A stretch of DNA of 64,000 nt from Agapetus fuscipes (GCA_951799405.1 OX637333.1:11035960-11099959), one strand, 5' to 3'. Counted from the stretch's first letter, positions 1-9,924 are shown. Program-made: numbers and translations. Notes: generated from the letters alone by a model not told the origin.

Positions 1-290
1 TTATATTTCAAGGAAATTGGATTAAAAAGAATATTTTTTTTACTTTGTCTTCTATAGGTATTACTCCTAACATCATTGAAAAAACTTAAAATTAAAAAAA
101 TGTAATTGAAATAATTTTCACAAGTAATTATGTAACATTAAGTAAAATATTTACGTTTATGGAACAGAAGCATTAAAAAGTATCAGATATTGTCAAAACC
201 TTTGACAACACTAAATTATGTTGTCAACGAAAATAACATCAACAATTCGTTGCTAAGCAATATTACCTGCTTACATAAATTAACGACGGG

Positions 291-1028
291 ATTCCTTGAC
301 TTATAGGTTGGTATGAGGCTGATGATGATGATGGATGATTTCTTTCCTGTGGCGCCATTTAATGGTCCAGGACCATCTCAAGGGCGCCATGGCTTCTGGA
401 GAAAAGTAGTGTCTTCAGTTCCTTTCTGAAGGTGGTGGTAGGCTGGTTCGCGCGAACACCGATGGGTAAATTGTTCCAGGCCACCGGCCCGGCCACCGCA
501 AAGCTTCTGTCTGCAAAGTTTCATGTATTTGCTCTATTGGGCACTATAACCTTGTTGACAGCAGTAAGGGCAGAGCGTAGTGGTCTTTTTGAAGTCCCAT
601 CGACAGAGCATAGCTCAGCGAGACATGGGGGTGCAGTGCCGTTCAGGGCCCTATGTACAGTGAGACACAACTTAAATTCCACCCTCTCTCGGACCCTCAG
701 CCAGTGCAGTTCTCTCAGCAGTGGCGAAATATGACAGCTCTTTCTCTGTCGAAAAATTGCCCTGGCAGCAGCATTGAAAGCCATTTGCAGCCGAACAAAC
801 TGACCACCCATACTGTAAAAAATGGTTCACTTTGCCAATGTCACCCCTGTTTCAGGGAAGGTCGGCAAAAGTTGTGGGGCTTATGTTCATTTGAGGTTTG
901 GATTTTATTTGTAAGTACACATTCAGCATTTGTAAGCGCGAACTACACTTGTTGGTTTGTGGGCATACATCTGAGAGCTATAAATGAATATATCCTTGCA
1001 ACTTAGATTATAGATTATAGATTATAGA
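291..1028 (+). mobile_element. A-tail module, SINE-like copy split by a LINE
   Basis: The left piece (291-322) carries the module start TTCCTTGACTTATAGG and GGTATGAGGCTGA. The right piece (800-1028) resumes at CTGACCACCCATACTG and ends in a GATTATA-repeat tail. The module is about 250 bp when uninterrupted and is the most abundant repeat in the window. The break is explained by the LINE at 323-799. Confidence 0.8.
323..799 (-). pseudogene. CR1/L2-like LINE, C-terminal ORF fragment
   Basis: Read on the minus strand, this encodes the end of a non-LTR retrotransposon polyprotein. The segment contains NAAARAIF, LHWLRVRERVEFKL and RALNGTAPPCLAEL, the signature found after the reverse transcriptase in L2/CR1-type LINEs. 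It continues through VAGPVAWNNLP and a TFRKELKTLLF end. A stop interrupts it near 520. The 3' end (left on the plus strand) finishes in a TGATGA microsatellite, as CR1/L2 elements do. It sits inside an A-tail module with CTGA on both sides (319-322 and 800-803), a plausible 4-bp target duplication. It is 5' truncated and has no RT domain. Confidence 0.75.
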
Positions 1029-1955
1029 GTAGGGACGCATAACGTGATAGAAAAGGACAACAACAAAAAACGTATGTTGTGCGAGCGAGACAAAACAAGG
1101 GACAAAGTCTGGCGAAATTAGATTTCAGTGACTGTATGGAACACAGTGTTTAGAACTAAATCAAATAAATAGCCTCTCCATTTAATAGAACTCCATGGTA
1201 CTCAAGCCGAAGTGAAGAAAACCTAACAGGTGACAGCTGAGGCTGACGTCTCACAACATACGTTTCCCAAAATGTAAGGAAAAATAACTTAATACGAATA
1301 AATTTATATTAAAAAAAAAAATTCAGTGCATAATATTTAAGGTTGTGTAGGAACTAAAAAAAACTTAAACAAAAAAGACGCATTACTGACTGTATCTTAC
1401 TTTTATGTAATAGAGTATTTTTTGATAATTTTATGAATATCAGCAGATTTTTTTCTCCGTTATTTTAAAGGAGCATCTCTGAAAGTTGTCTTAAATGCTT
1501 ATTTACATTTTAATATCTTTATTTCTTTTGTATTTATATCTAAATAAACCTTAAAAAATACGATTAATGCGTCGAATATAAGAAAAAAAATCTATCGTCA
1601 AATAATGGGTATAAGTATGAAGAACTGAGTTTTTTTTATATTTTGTGGTTTTTTACTGTATGCTTTTGTTTGTAATTATTCATCACGCGCTTATCATGAG
1701 TTTTATTTCATTAAATTAACTTATTTCTATTATATGGGGAAATTTCCAAAATTGATGGAACTGTCAGGCTATCTTCGCATGATAGTTGTCTTCAATTTAC
1801 ATGTAGGTACCTCGATGTTTCCTTGCCGACGCTTGGTAAACAACTGATTGCAAATGGGGCATACACTATCATTTAGGGCAACAATGATGTGGATCGGATA
1901 TATACGCTAATGCTCCATCTATATATTTTATTTAGATCAATGCTTAGTTCACTCT
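1029..1955. other. AT-rich stretch without a recognised gene
   Basis: No coding signal was seen. An imperfect inverted repeat, ACGTATGTTGTG at 1070-1081 against CACAACATACGT at 1252-1263, brackets about 170 bp. It could be a small foldback or MITE, but no target duplication was identified. Confidence 0.4.
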
Positions 1956-2525
1956 TTAAAATTTCACATTCTGTATAAAATTGGAAACCTGTGTTATACA
2001 TTCTATATAAAATTTTATCGGAACATTGTCATAATTTTTGCAAGAAAAAAGGATGTGATCTGAATTTTCAATGATATTATCTTCACTACAATTTGGATTA
2101 TCTATAATTTTGAAGCGATTTAAATACTCCCTGAATTTACCATGGCCTGACAAATGCTGTGTAATACTGAAATCTAAACACAAATTTTTCACCCCCCTAC
2201 GGTTCTCTACAGTCTGCTTCTCTAAGTAGGTTTTGGTATGGGCACCTTTGGTTGTTGTTGCCCATACTTCCTCCCAAGAATGCAGAGATTCTCGTTTTAA
2301 AACCCCCTTAATGCAATCCAGTGAAATCTCCCAATAAATGACAGATCCATCATGGATCTCAGTGACCTATTTGGCCAATTGGTCGACTCTTTCATTGCCC
2401 GAGATTCCAATGTGGGCTTTGATCCACGACAGTCTGACCATATTATCTTTTGACAGGCAATTTAGTAAATTTCGAAGTCTACAAATAATGGGTTGCTTAT
2501 TTTTAATATTATTGAAAGATTCTTA
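1956..2525 (-). pseudogene. R1/LOA-like LINE, RNase H and C-terminal fragment
   Basis: On the minus strand, one frame gives LSWIKAHIGISGNERVDQLAK, the last block of an RNase H domain (the conserved H and D of the HxGxxGNExAD motif are visible). After a stop come LEKQTVENRR and SGHGKFREYLNRFKI, then HILFSCKNYDN, the cysteine/histidine-containing tail found downstream of RNase H in I/R1/LOA-group LINEs. The reading frame has at least one internal stop, and the RT and endonuclease are absent, so this is a dead 5'-truncated copy. It may belong to the family split around 15.8-18.5 kb, which keeps the first half of RNase H; the two do not overlap enough to prove this. Confidence 0.72.
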
Positions 2526-2844
2526 AGTAATTCTACTGTCCGTTTTAATCATGGAGGAAGTATTAAATGGAGGGGTCGTACATGTGATTTAGTACCAATC
2601 AACATGATGCACCGTCTTTGACACCATACACTGTTTATAATGCTGTCTCGCTCACGACATATGAAATGCTTTTCTGATTTTCTATGTAAGCAACGTGTCT
2701 CTACTCCGTCTTCAATCTATTTACAAATCACCAAGGAAACACATGAAATCACTATGGTAACGGATTTGTTAGTAGTGTTGTTGCAAGTATGAAGATATCT
2801 GATAAGTTCCGTATTCAAAAATGTTCCCACCTCATTGTGTACGG

Positions 2845-3126
2845 CAGAGGTTCCCAAAGTGGGTGCCGCGGAGAGAGATCAGGGGTGCCGCGAGGCGCCC
2901 CTGAAGTCTACTAAAAATCAAAATTTTACATTTTTTTTTTTTTACAAATTTGTGAAGAGGATTGCAATTCACCAACCTATTTTTCCTGGCCAGATGTCTT
3001 CATGCGAAAGCAGAAGCTTGTGTTCATACATGAATACAAACATTGATCGATATTATATGACTAGGGTGCCGTGAGAAAACTCAAAATTTCAAAGGGTGCC
3101 GTGACTTGAAAATTTGGAAACCTCTG
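2845..3126. mobile_element. hAT-like MITE with terminal inverted repeats and 8-bp duplication
   Basis: The ends CAGAGGTTCCCAAA and TTTGGAAACCTCTG are inverted copies with one mismatch. The flanks GTGTACGG (2837-2844) and GTGTACGC (3127-3134) differ at one position, fitting the 8-bp duplication made by hAT transposases. Subterminal GGTGCCGCG and GGTGCCGTG motifs repeat at both sides. No transposase is present (282 bp). The interior at 2938-3022 is a minus-strand fragment of the tRNA-derived SINE also seen at 39.3 and 52.9 kb. Confidence 0.8.
2938..3022 (-). mobile_element. SINE-B tail fragment inside the hAT MITE
   Basis: The segment GTGAAGAGGATTGCAATTCA followed by CACCAACCTATTTTTCC matches, by eye, the tails of SINE-B copies near 39.29 and 52.89 kb and, inverted, 38.1 kb. 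The tRNA-like head is missing here. Confidence 0.6.
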
Positions 3127-3402
3127 GTGTACGCAGTACGGTATGATTTCCACAAGTATCTATTACCGCGAGCATAAAAGCTACATACTTGAAGCAGCAA
3201 GTACCATTATATTTTAACATCACTAGTTCTAGAAATGGCTGTCACTTTCACGAAAAAAATATTTCGACAAACGAAAAATAAATTTTATCAACGTAATCAT
3301 ATAGAATAGTGATTAAAGTAAAATATTATTCCATGTTCTACAACACATTTACTCTATTTTGTTGGCACGTTTAGAAAATACCCAGTTTGACATTTATATT
3401 GA

Positions 3403-3434
3403 CTAGGGGCTCCGCCCCTGGCTGCTACGCAGCC
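3403..3434 (-). mobile_element. possible Helitron 3' terminus (hairpins plus CTAG)
   Basis: Read on the minus strand, a perfect hairpin GGCTGC-GTA-GCAGCC is followed by GGGGCGGAGCCCC and then CTAG at the edge. Helitrons end in a short hairpin close to CTRR. The second palindrome directly abutting CTAG is unusual, and no matching 5' end was found. Confidence 0.35.
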
Positions 3435-3599
3435 CAACCCCTTAACATTTAGGCAACGGGAACTTTGCAGCATGACTTCTCCGCGTTAAAATTCGTATAA
3501 TTATTAGAAATGGATAAAAAAATAATATACTTGTTTGCAAAATTTGCGAATACTACCATTTAAAAGAAACTTTTGCACATCCCTATCATCTAATTTATT

Positions 3600-3760
3600 C
3601 TCATTCGACCAAATAGGTGAGATTTACAAAGAATGGAACCTTCAGAGTGCGAATAAGAGAACAGTATGTATGAAGAAAGTGATAAATGTTGAAGAGATGA
3701 AAAAGGTATGCAAGGACCGAGAAAAGTGGAGACGCATCTGCGGAGGTACCGGCCACCCCT
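3600..3760 (+). pseudogene. family-A-like LINE, extreme C-terminal fragment
   Basis: The plus-strand frame gives QIGEIYKEWNLQSANKRTVC then MKKVINVEEMKKVCKDREKW, the conserved tail of the LINE ORF that is better preserved at 16.3 kb ([22 protein letters not shown]). This is an older, diverged subfamily: its ending CGGAGGTACCGGCCACCCCT matches the minus-strand copy at 6.39 kb, so these two belong together. The RT is missing. Confidence 0.7.
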
Positions 3761-4026
3761 AGTGGAACGGCGGCAGGATACAGTAACAGCTCATTACTAT
3801 GGTCACTCACGAACCGGGGAAATCTGGCCCCGTAAAAAGTCAAATATTGCCAGAATGAAATTTGACGGTACACGGTACGATATTTACACCCACCTTGATG
3901 TAACGAAGTGAGGCCTGGACGTTGAATGAAAGTGAAATTAGAAAAGTCCATATTATTGAAATAGACTATGTTTGAAGAGAAGAGTATGTATGAAAAATAT
4001 GATGAATATTGAAGATATAAAAGAAT

Positions 4027-4200
4027 AATGCATGTCTGCTTGTAGGAATGCATTTAATATGAATCTCAAATGATACATAATATCTTTGTAACTTAGATTT
4101 AGACATGTGGCATGTGCAAGCGTGTCTGCTTGTGAGAGTGCATAGGTATAATGTGAATCCCCAATGTAACATATCTTTGCAACTTAGAATAGATTAGAGT
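4027..4200 (+). repeat. two truncated A-tail 3' ends in tandem
   Basis: Two successive 3' halves of the module lie end to end: CATGTCTGCTTGTAGGAATG to CTTAGATTTAG (4027-4096) and GTGTCTGCTTGTGAGAGTGC to TTAGAATAGATTAGAG (4118-4198). Both lack the module's 5' half. Confidence 0.6.
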
Positions 4201-4401
4201 TGGGTTTTTGAATTTTTGATTTTTCATAGTTTTTTTTAAAGATATTGTTTAACAGAATAATTGTTAGTTTAATTCATTATATCTTGTGTTCTATTTTTTA
4301 ATTAATAAATATTTGCTTCAAAATAGGATAGCGCCTCTATGTTATGAAAACTAAGTAACTTTTCCCAGTACTTTATATGTTGTTAATTTCTCCCCGTTGT
4401 C

Positions 4402-4815
4402 ATGTCTCCCGGTAGCTCAACACGCTGGGCGTTCCGTTTCTGGGCCGTTTAGATTTTAGAAGACGCAGGTTCGAATCCCGCTTTTTTGGGTGCTTTGCTT
4501 TTTTATTTTTTCAGTTGTAAAAGTTGGTATGCCGCTGATCACCCATGCTGTAAAAAATGGTTCACTTTGCCAATGTCAGCCCTGTTTTAGGGAAGGACGG
4601 CAAGAGTTGCAGAGTGTAGGTATGTCTTTGACATTTGGGTTTTTAAATTGTAGGTTCACGTGCGGCATGTGTGAGCGCGAAATTATGCATGTCTGCGTGT
4701 GGGAATGCATTAAATATGAATCTCAAATGATACATACATCGGCATGTGCAAGCGCGAGAGTGCATATAATGTGAATCCCCAATGTTACATATCTTGGCAC
4801 CTTAGATTAGATTAG
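4402..4815 (+). mobile_element. composite SINE: tRNA-like head plus A-tail module
   Basis: An RNA polymerase III-type head is present, with A box GGTAGCTCAACACG (4412-4425) and B box GGTTCGAATCC (4469-4479), spaced as in tRNA. After a T-rich linker, the A-tail body follows (GGTATGCCGCTGATCACCCA through the GATTAGATTAGAG tail). The module's usual first bases TTCCTTGACTTATAG are replaced by the head and linker. A tRNA-derived head joined to a LINE 3' tail is the classic architecture of a LINE-mobilised SINE. The sequence is diverged and no anticodon stem is intact. Confidence 0.65.
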
Positions 4816-4859
4816 AGTTGGGTTTTTGAATTTTTGATTTGTATTTTGATTTTTCATAT

Positions 4860-5135
4860 TTTTCTTTTAAATATTTGCTTAAAAATAGGATAGCGCCTCT
4901 ATGTTAAAAAATGGTATGGTAACTTTTCGCAGTTGCTTATAAATTGTTAACTTATCAAAGACGTCACGTCTCACGGTAGCTTACGCGCGTAGGCGCATCT
5001 TTTTTCGTCCGTTTAGATTTTGAAAGACGTAGGTTCGAATCCCGATCTGATTGTTTTTTATTAGATCCATTTTCGGGTGCTTTGCTTTTTATTTTTTCAC
5101 TTGTAAAAGTTGGTATGCGGCTACTTACTTTATTT
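4860..5135 (+). mobile_element. second tRNA-like SINE head, truncated body
   Basis: This is a paralogue of the preceding head, with A box GGTAGCTTACGCG at 4975-4987 and B box GGTTCGAATCC at 5032-5042, followed by the same TTGTAAAAGTTGGTATGCGG junction. It stops after 20 bp of the A-tail body. Both share the upstream block AAAATAGGATAGCGCCTCTATG, which also precedes the head at 15.57 kb, so the repeated unit extends beyond the Pol III head. Confidence 0.6.
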
Positions 5136-5276
5136 TGATTTTTAATTGTTTTTTTTTTAAGATTATTGTAAGTATTGTTTTACAAAATAATGTTAAAATG
5201 TATTTTTTCTACTCCCATTTGGTAATTTACTAATTACAAAACGGCTAACGCAATCACAATGACATACATTTCTACA

Positions 5277-5307
5277 CCCGTTGCGTAATGTAACATTACG
5301 CAACGGG
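5277..5307. repeat. perfect 14-bp inverted repeat
   Basis: CCCGTTGCGTAATG, a TAA spacer, then CATTACGCAACGGG. There is no mismatch over 14 bp per arm. It could be a MITE-MITE junction or a foldback tip. No flanking duplication was recognised. Confidence 0.7.
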
Positions 5308-5699
5308 TAACCGTGTTGAAATGAAAATGTGCGCATGCGCATTGTCAGAATTGGAACCATTTTTTAATTTCAAATGTCAACCTTGTATGGGGGTATGAAG
5401 ACCTGTCAATCCAAGATGGTCGCAAGCGATCAGCTGATTAGGCTTCATACAATATTACTGATATTCGGTAGGTAGGAATTACCGTGGTGATGAGACTTCC
5501 AGCCCTGTTCAGATGAAAATAAATATACTTTATGTGTAGAGTCAAATAAAAATTGTTAATAGTGCTAAAATTTATCCAATTAATTTATCGAAATGCTCCA
5601 AAGAAAGCTTTCCTTTTTTCAAAGGAAAATAAAAGGCTTGAAAGGAAAACAAACAAAAAATTTCACCGCAAAAAATAAACAAACTCAAAAAGTTACTTG

Positions 5700-5915
5700 G
5701 TTAATAGGTGGGTATGAGGTTGATCACCTATGCTATAAAAACTTGGTTCACGTGCCAATACAACTGCAGGGCATATGTTTATTTGAGTTTTGGGTTTGAA
5801 TGTTTAAGCTTATATGCAGGATGTAAAAGCGCGACCTTATATGTGTCGGCTTGTGGGCATGAATTCAATATGAAACCTAAATATAATTTATCTTTACAAC
5901 TTAGGTTAGATTCGA
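5700..5915 (+). repeat. diverged A-tail copy
   Basis: It starts AATAGGTGGGTATGAGGTTG and ends ACTTAGGTTAGATTCG, with a deletion in the middle of the module. A short (TTTA)n run follows at 5944-5973. Confidence 0.6.
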
Positions 5916-5944
5916 TAATCGAAGGGAATGATAAATCACACGTT

Positions 5945-5975
<31 letters not shown>

Positions 5976-6354
5976 CGGCATAAGCCTTTTACAAAAAAGT
6001 ACATGTTAAGTGAGTTTATACAAAACTGCGAAAAAATAAAATAAAACAATAAAATACAAGAAAAAAATAAATTGCACAGAATCTGTACTCGACTTTCTTG
6101 CAAAAATTTACCCACTGTATGACGTATGTAAAGCTAGAATCATCTACCAGCTTATGCCGTTTCAATAAAAATGTAATATATCAATAATAAATCAATTTTA
6201 TTCCACCGCGGTGTGTACCTGCATACTCGTACAATATGGATATAGGCATATAAATACTTAAATGAATATAAATATTTTGTTGATTTATTTGAAAAAGTAC
6301 CAATTACACAAGAAAGATCCTCGACTCATAGGTTGGTATGAAGCTGACCTCAGT

Positions 6355-7286
6355 ACTGTACTGTACTGTATCCTGCCACCGTTTCATTAGGGGTGGCCGG
6401 TACCTCCGCAGATGCGCCTCCACTTTTTGCTGTCATCACCTTTTTCATACATACTCTTCTCTTATTCTCACTCTGCAGAATCCATTATTTCGCAATCTCA
6501 CCTATTTGGTCTAACCATTCTTTCCTCAGCCTTCCCCTTCTGCGCTTTCCTCTGACATTTCCTTTGTACACTTTCTTCGTTAGTTGTTCATCATCCTTTC
6601 TTTCAAGATGTCTGAACCATCTCATCGTACTTTTTTGTACTTTCATTCTCATATTCTCTTTTATACCACACTCGTTCATCACTCAAGCATTACGTACTCT
6701 ATCACTCAGTGTCTTTCCAGCCATTGCTCTCAGGTAAGCCATTTCAACCGTACTTACATACTTTACTCAGCTCACATTCATTAAGCCTCACTTCCACCAA
6801 CCAATATGCCATTGTGGACCGCCGATCTCATATTCTTCGTAAGTTTCCTATTTCTTGCAATTCTTCCAATCGTTTCCATTACACTTCTTCCTCTACTAGC
6901 GCGCTTTTCCAATTATTTCGTCAATTTCGCATTCGACTCAAATTTGCTTCCCAGATAATCAAATTCTTTCACGACCTCCATTCCTTGACTTATAGGTTGG
7001 TATGAGGCTGACCACCCATACTGTAAAAAATGGTTCACTTTGCCAATGTCACCCCTGTTTCAGGGAAGGTCGGCAAAAGTTGTGGGGCTTATGTTCATTT
7101 GAGGTTTGGATTTTATTTGTAAGTACACTTTCAGCATTTGTAAGCGCGAACTACACTTGTTGGTTTGTGGGCATACATCTGAGAGCTTTAAATGAATATA
7201 TCCTTGCAACTTAGATTATAGATTATAGATTATTATAGACCTCCACTCTTTTTTCATTCAGTCTTTATCTCAATTTTCTCGCATTT
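6355..7286 (-). pseudogene. diverged family-A-like LINE, RT C-terminal part
   Basis: The minus strand encodes the region after the RT palm and the C-terminal tail: EFDYLGSKFES, RSVMETIGRIARN and KTLSDRVRN, then MRWFRHLERKDDEQLTKKVY and LDQIGEIAK. The order matches the better copy at 16.3-17.4 kb, but the sequence is much more diverged and carries stops. The coding sequence is interrupted at 6981-7237 by a solo A-tail module. The 3' end is a GTACTGTACTGTAC run rather than GATTA repeats, suggesting a distinct subfamily. Flanked by CTCAGT duplications. Confidence 0.7.
6981..7237 (+). mobile_element. solo A-tail module with 8-bp target duplication
   Basis: It is bounded by GACCTCCA at 6973-6980 and 7238-7245. 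The module runs from TTCCTTGACTTATAGG to a GATTATA tail and is 257 bp. This copy defines the element's edges: there is no LINE coding sequence and no tRNA-like head. Confidence 0.85.
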
Positions 7287-7501
7287 CTCAGTCCTCCCAA
7301 AGTGTAAAAAATAATTCACTTTGTCAATGTCACCCCTGTTTCAAGGAAGGTCGGCAAGAGTTGCAAGTTTTATGTTTAATTTGTAAGTACAAATTCAGCA
7401 TTCGTTAGCGCGAACTTACACATACCTGTTTGTGGGCATGCATTTCATATTAGTTTTGAATGTTTATATTTCATTGCAACTTATCTATCTATCTATCTAT
7501 A

Positions 7502-7963
7502 TCTATAAAGAAGGATGTGTGTATGTATGTATGTATGTATGTATGTATGTATGTATGTATGTATGTATGTATGTATGTATGTATGTATGTATGTATGTAT
7601 GTCCCCTATAGACTCATAAACCGCTCATCCGATTTTGACGAAATTTTCAGGAAACATGTAACATATTCTTAGAACGAATCCTGTGAAGTTTGATGGTGAT
7701 CAAATAAACAGTGGTTCTCAATTCTCGATATTTCAGCAACGAGGTCGGTAAATTTTGAAACCACCCAATAGAAGAAGACCATTATATTCAACTACAATAC
7801 ATAATCTTAGTTGCAAATATACATTTACATTAAAGATTCATATAAAATGCATGCTCACAAGTAGACACATGTAAGTTCACGCTTACAAATGCTGCATGTG
7901 TACCCACTCATAATTTAAAATCCAAATCTAAAATGAACAACCCAGTAACTTTTACTTTACGCC
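7502..7963 (+). mobile_element. Helitron-like 5' end, copy X1, with (TATG)n
   Basis: It begins TCTATAAAGAAGGATGTGTG, followed by about 85 bp of (TATG)n and then CATAAACCGCTCATCCGATT and TTTTGACGAAATTTTCAGG. This arrangement is typical of one insect Helitron 5' end class. It is repeated, nearly identical, at 9084-9687. Open frames of CMYV/HTYI repeats through the microsatellite are not genes. Confidence 0.55.
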
Positions 7964-8912
7964 TAAAAATGGGAAAAAAAAAAAAAGTTGGGAAATTTCC
8001 CCAAAAGTGGGGAATTTTTTTTTTCCCCAAAAGTCGGGAAAAACCTAACCTAACCTAACCTAACCTAAGAATGGGAAAAAAAAAAAAGTTGGGAAATTTC
8101 CCCCTGCGCATTGTTCCCACTTATCCCCCTGCGCAAGGTTCCCACTTTCAAATCTGGGAAAAAAAAAAAAAGTTGGGAAAATTTTTTTTCCCCAAAAGTC
8201 GGGAAAAACCTAACCTAACCTAAAAATGGGGAAAAAAAAATAAAGTTGGGAAAATTTCCCCAAAAGTGGGGAAAATTTTTTTTCCCCAAAAGTCGGGAAA
8301 AACCTAACCTAACCTAAAAATGGGGAAAAAAAAAAAAAGTTGGGAAATTTCCCCAAAAGTGGGGAAATTATTTTTTCCCCAAAAGTCGGGAAAAACCTAA
8401 CCTAACCTAACCTAAAAATGGGAACAAAATAAAAAAGTTGGGAAATTTCCCCAAAAGTGGGGAAATTATTTTTTCCCCAAAAGTCGGGAAAAACCTAACC
8501 TAACCTAACCTAAAAATGGGAAAAAAAAAAAGTTGGGAAATTTCCCCAAAAGTGGGGAAATTTTTTTTTCCCCAAAAGTCGGGAAAAACCTAACCTAACC
8601 TAACCTAAAAATGGGAAAAAAAAAAAAGTTGGGAAATTTCCCCCTGCGCATTGTTCCCACTTATCCCCCTGCGCATGGTTCCCACTTTCAAATCTGGGAA
8701 AAAAAAAAAAAGTTGGGAAAATTTTTTTTCCCCAAAAGTCGGGAAAAACCTAACCTAACCTAAAAATGGGGGAAAAAAAAAAAGTTGGGAAAATTTCCCC
8801 AAAAGTGGGGAATTTTTTTTTTCCCCAAAAGTCGGGAAAAACCTAACCTAACCTAAAAATGGGGAAAAAAAAAAAGTTGGGAAAATTTTACTTAACTTTA
8901 CCCACTTTACTT
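7964..8912. repeat. complex satellite with embedded (CCTAA)n telomere-like runs
   Basis: About nine units of roughly 90-120 bp are built from GTTGGGAAATTTCCCC, AAAGTGGGGAAATTTTTTTT and CCCCAAAAGTCGGGAAAAA, each ending in two to five CCTAACC repeats (for example 8043-8067, 8208-8222, 8395-8415, 8590-8610). A variant with CCCCCTGCGCATTGTTCCCA occurs at about 8100 and 8640, giving a higher-order period near 540 bp. CCTAA/TTAGG is the insect telomere repeat. No telomerase-type long array is present. Confidence 0.8.
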
Positions 8913-9083
8913 AACTTGAAATGGATGTTATTCAGCTCCTGAGTGGCTTGACACTCATTTCTTATGAAGGCTGAGTAAGCCTTGCCGGTATTTTATTTTG
9001 GGTTTAAAATAAACACTGAAACGGGAAATAATTTCTGACAACTTCGGTGGGATTCTAACTCGAGATCTCGGCATGGAATGCAA
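8913..9083 (-). repeat. Y1: truncated tRNA-like SINE
   Basis: From AACTTGAAATGGATGTTATT to GGCATGGAATGCAA, this is repeated at 9688-9858. On the minus strand, CGAGTTAGAATCCC (9047-9062 region) is a B-box-like element. The A-box half is cut off by the start of X2. Confidence 0.6.
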
Positions 9084-9687
9084 TCTATAAAGAAGGATGT
9101 GTGTATGTATGTATGTATGTATGTATGTATGTATGTATGTATGTATGTATGTATGTATGTATGTATGTATGTATGTATGTATGTATGTATGTATGTATGT
9201 ATGTATGTATGTATGTATGTATGTATGTATGTATGTATGTATGTATGTATGTATGTATGTATGTATGTATGTATGTATGTATGTATGTATGTATGTATGT
9301 ATGTATGTATGTATGTATGTATGTATGTTCCCTATACTCATAAACCGCTCATCCGATTTTGACGAAATTTTCAGGAAACATGTAACATATTTTTAGAATG
9401 AATCGTGTGAAGTTTGATGGTGATCAAATAAACAATGGTTCTCAATTCTCAATATTTCAGCAACGAGGTCGGTAAATTTTGAAACCACCCAATAGAAGAA
9501 GACCATTATATTCAACTACAATACATAATCTTAGTTGCAAATATACATTTAAATTAAAGATTCATATAAAATGCATGCTCACAAGTAGACACATGTAAGT
9601 TCACGCTTACAAATGCTGCATGTGTACCTACTCATAATTTAAAATCCAAATCTAAAATGAACAACCCAGTAACTTTTACTTTACGCC
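9084..9687 (+). mobile_element. Helitron-like 5' end, copy X2, with long (TATG)n
   Basis: This has the same start (TCTATAAAGAAGG, preceded by A) and downstream sequence as X1, with an expanded (TATG)n tract of about 230 bp (9099-9326). Together with the CTAG end at 11868 it could delimit one Helitron of about 2.8 kb containing later insertions. Pairing is inferred from orientation only. Confidence 0.55.
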
Positions 9688-9905
9688 AACTTGAAATGGA
9701 TGTTATTCAGCTCCTGAGTGGCTTGACACTCATTTCTTATGAAGGCTGAGTAAGCCTTGCCGGTATTTTATTTTGGGTTAGAAATAAACACTGAAACGAG
9801 AAATAATTTCTGACAACTTCAGTGGGATTCTAACTCGAAATCTCGGCATGGAATGCAGTTACTCTACCAACTAAGCTATAGACCGGACTTTTTACAAATA
9901 TGGTG
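9688..9905 (-). mobile_element. Y2: tRNA-derived SINE copy
   Basis: On the minus strand the A-box-like GCTTAGTTGGTAGAG (9876-9862) and B-box-like CGAGTTAGAATCCC (9837-9824) are spaced as in a tRNA gene. The anticodon arm is not convincing and the 3' side runs into SINE body, so this is a SINE head, not a tRNA gene. Confidence 0.6.
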
Positions 9906-9924
9906 GATCGATATCGGTTTGGTT

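Larger units (their letters stand above)
6317..7484 (+). mobile_element. A-tail copy split by a LINE (outer layer of a three-level nest)
   Basis: The 5' piece 6317-6354 (CTCGACTCATAGGTTGGTAT) and the 3' piece 7287-7484 (TGTAAAAAATAATTCACTTT to GCAACTTATC) belong to one module. The 6-bp CTCAGT at 6349-6354 and 7287-7292 is the target duplication of the LINE between them. Confidence 0.7.

Noticed and set aside
7964..8912. A true telomere
   Set aside because: The CCTAA runs are short, interrupted and internal, with ordinary repeat-rich DNA on both sides.
9078..9396. Three overlapping plus-strand frames and one minus-strand frame of CMYV or HTYI repeats
   Set aside because: They are translations of the (TATG)n microsatellite and carry no protein signal.
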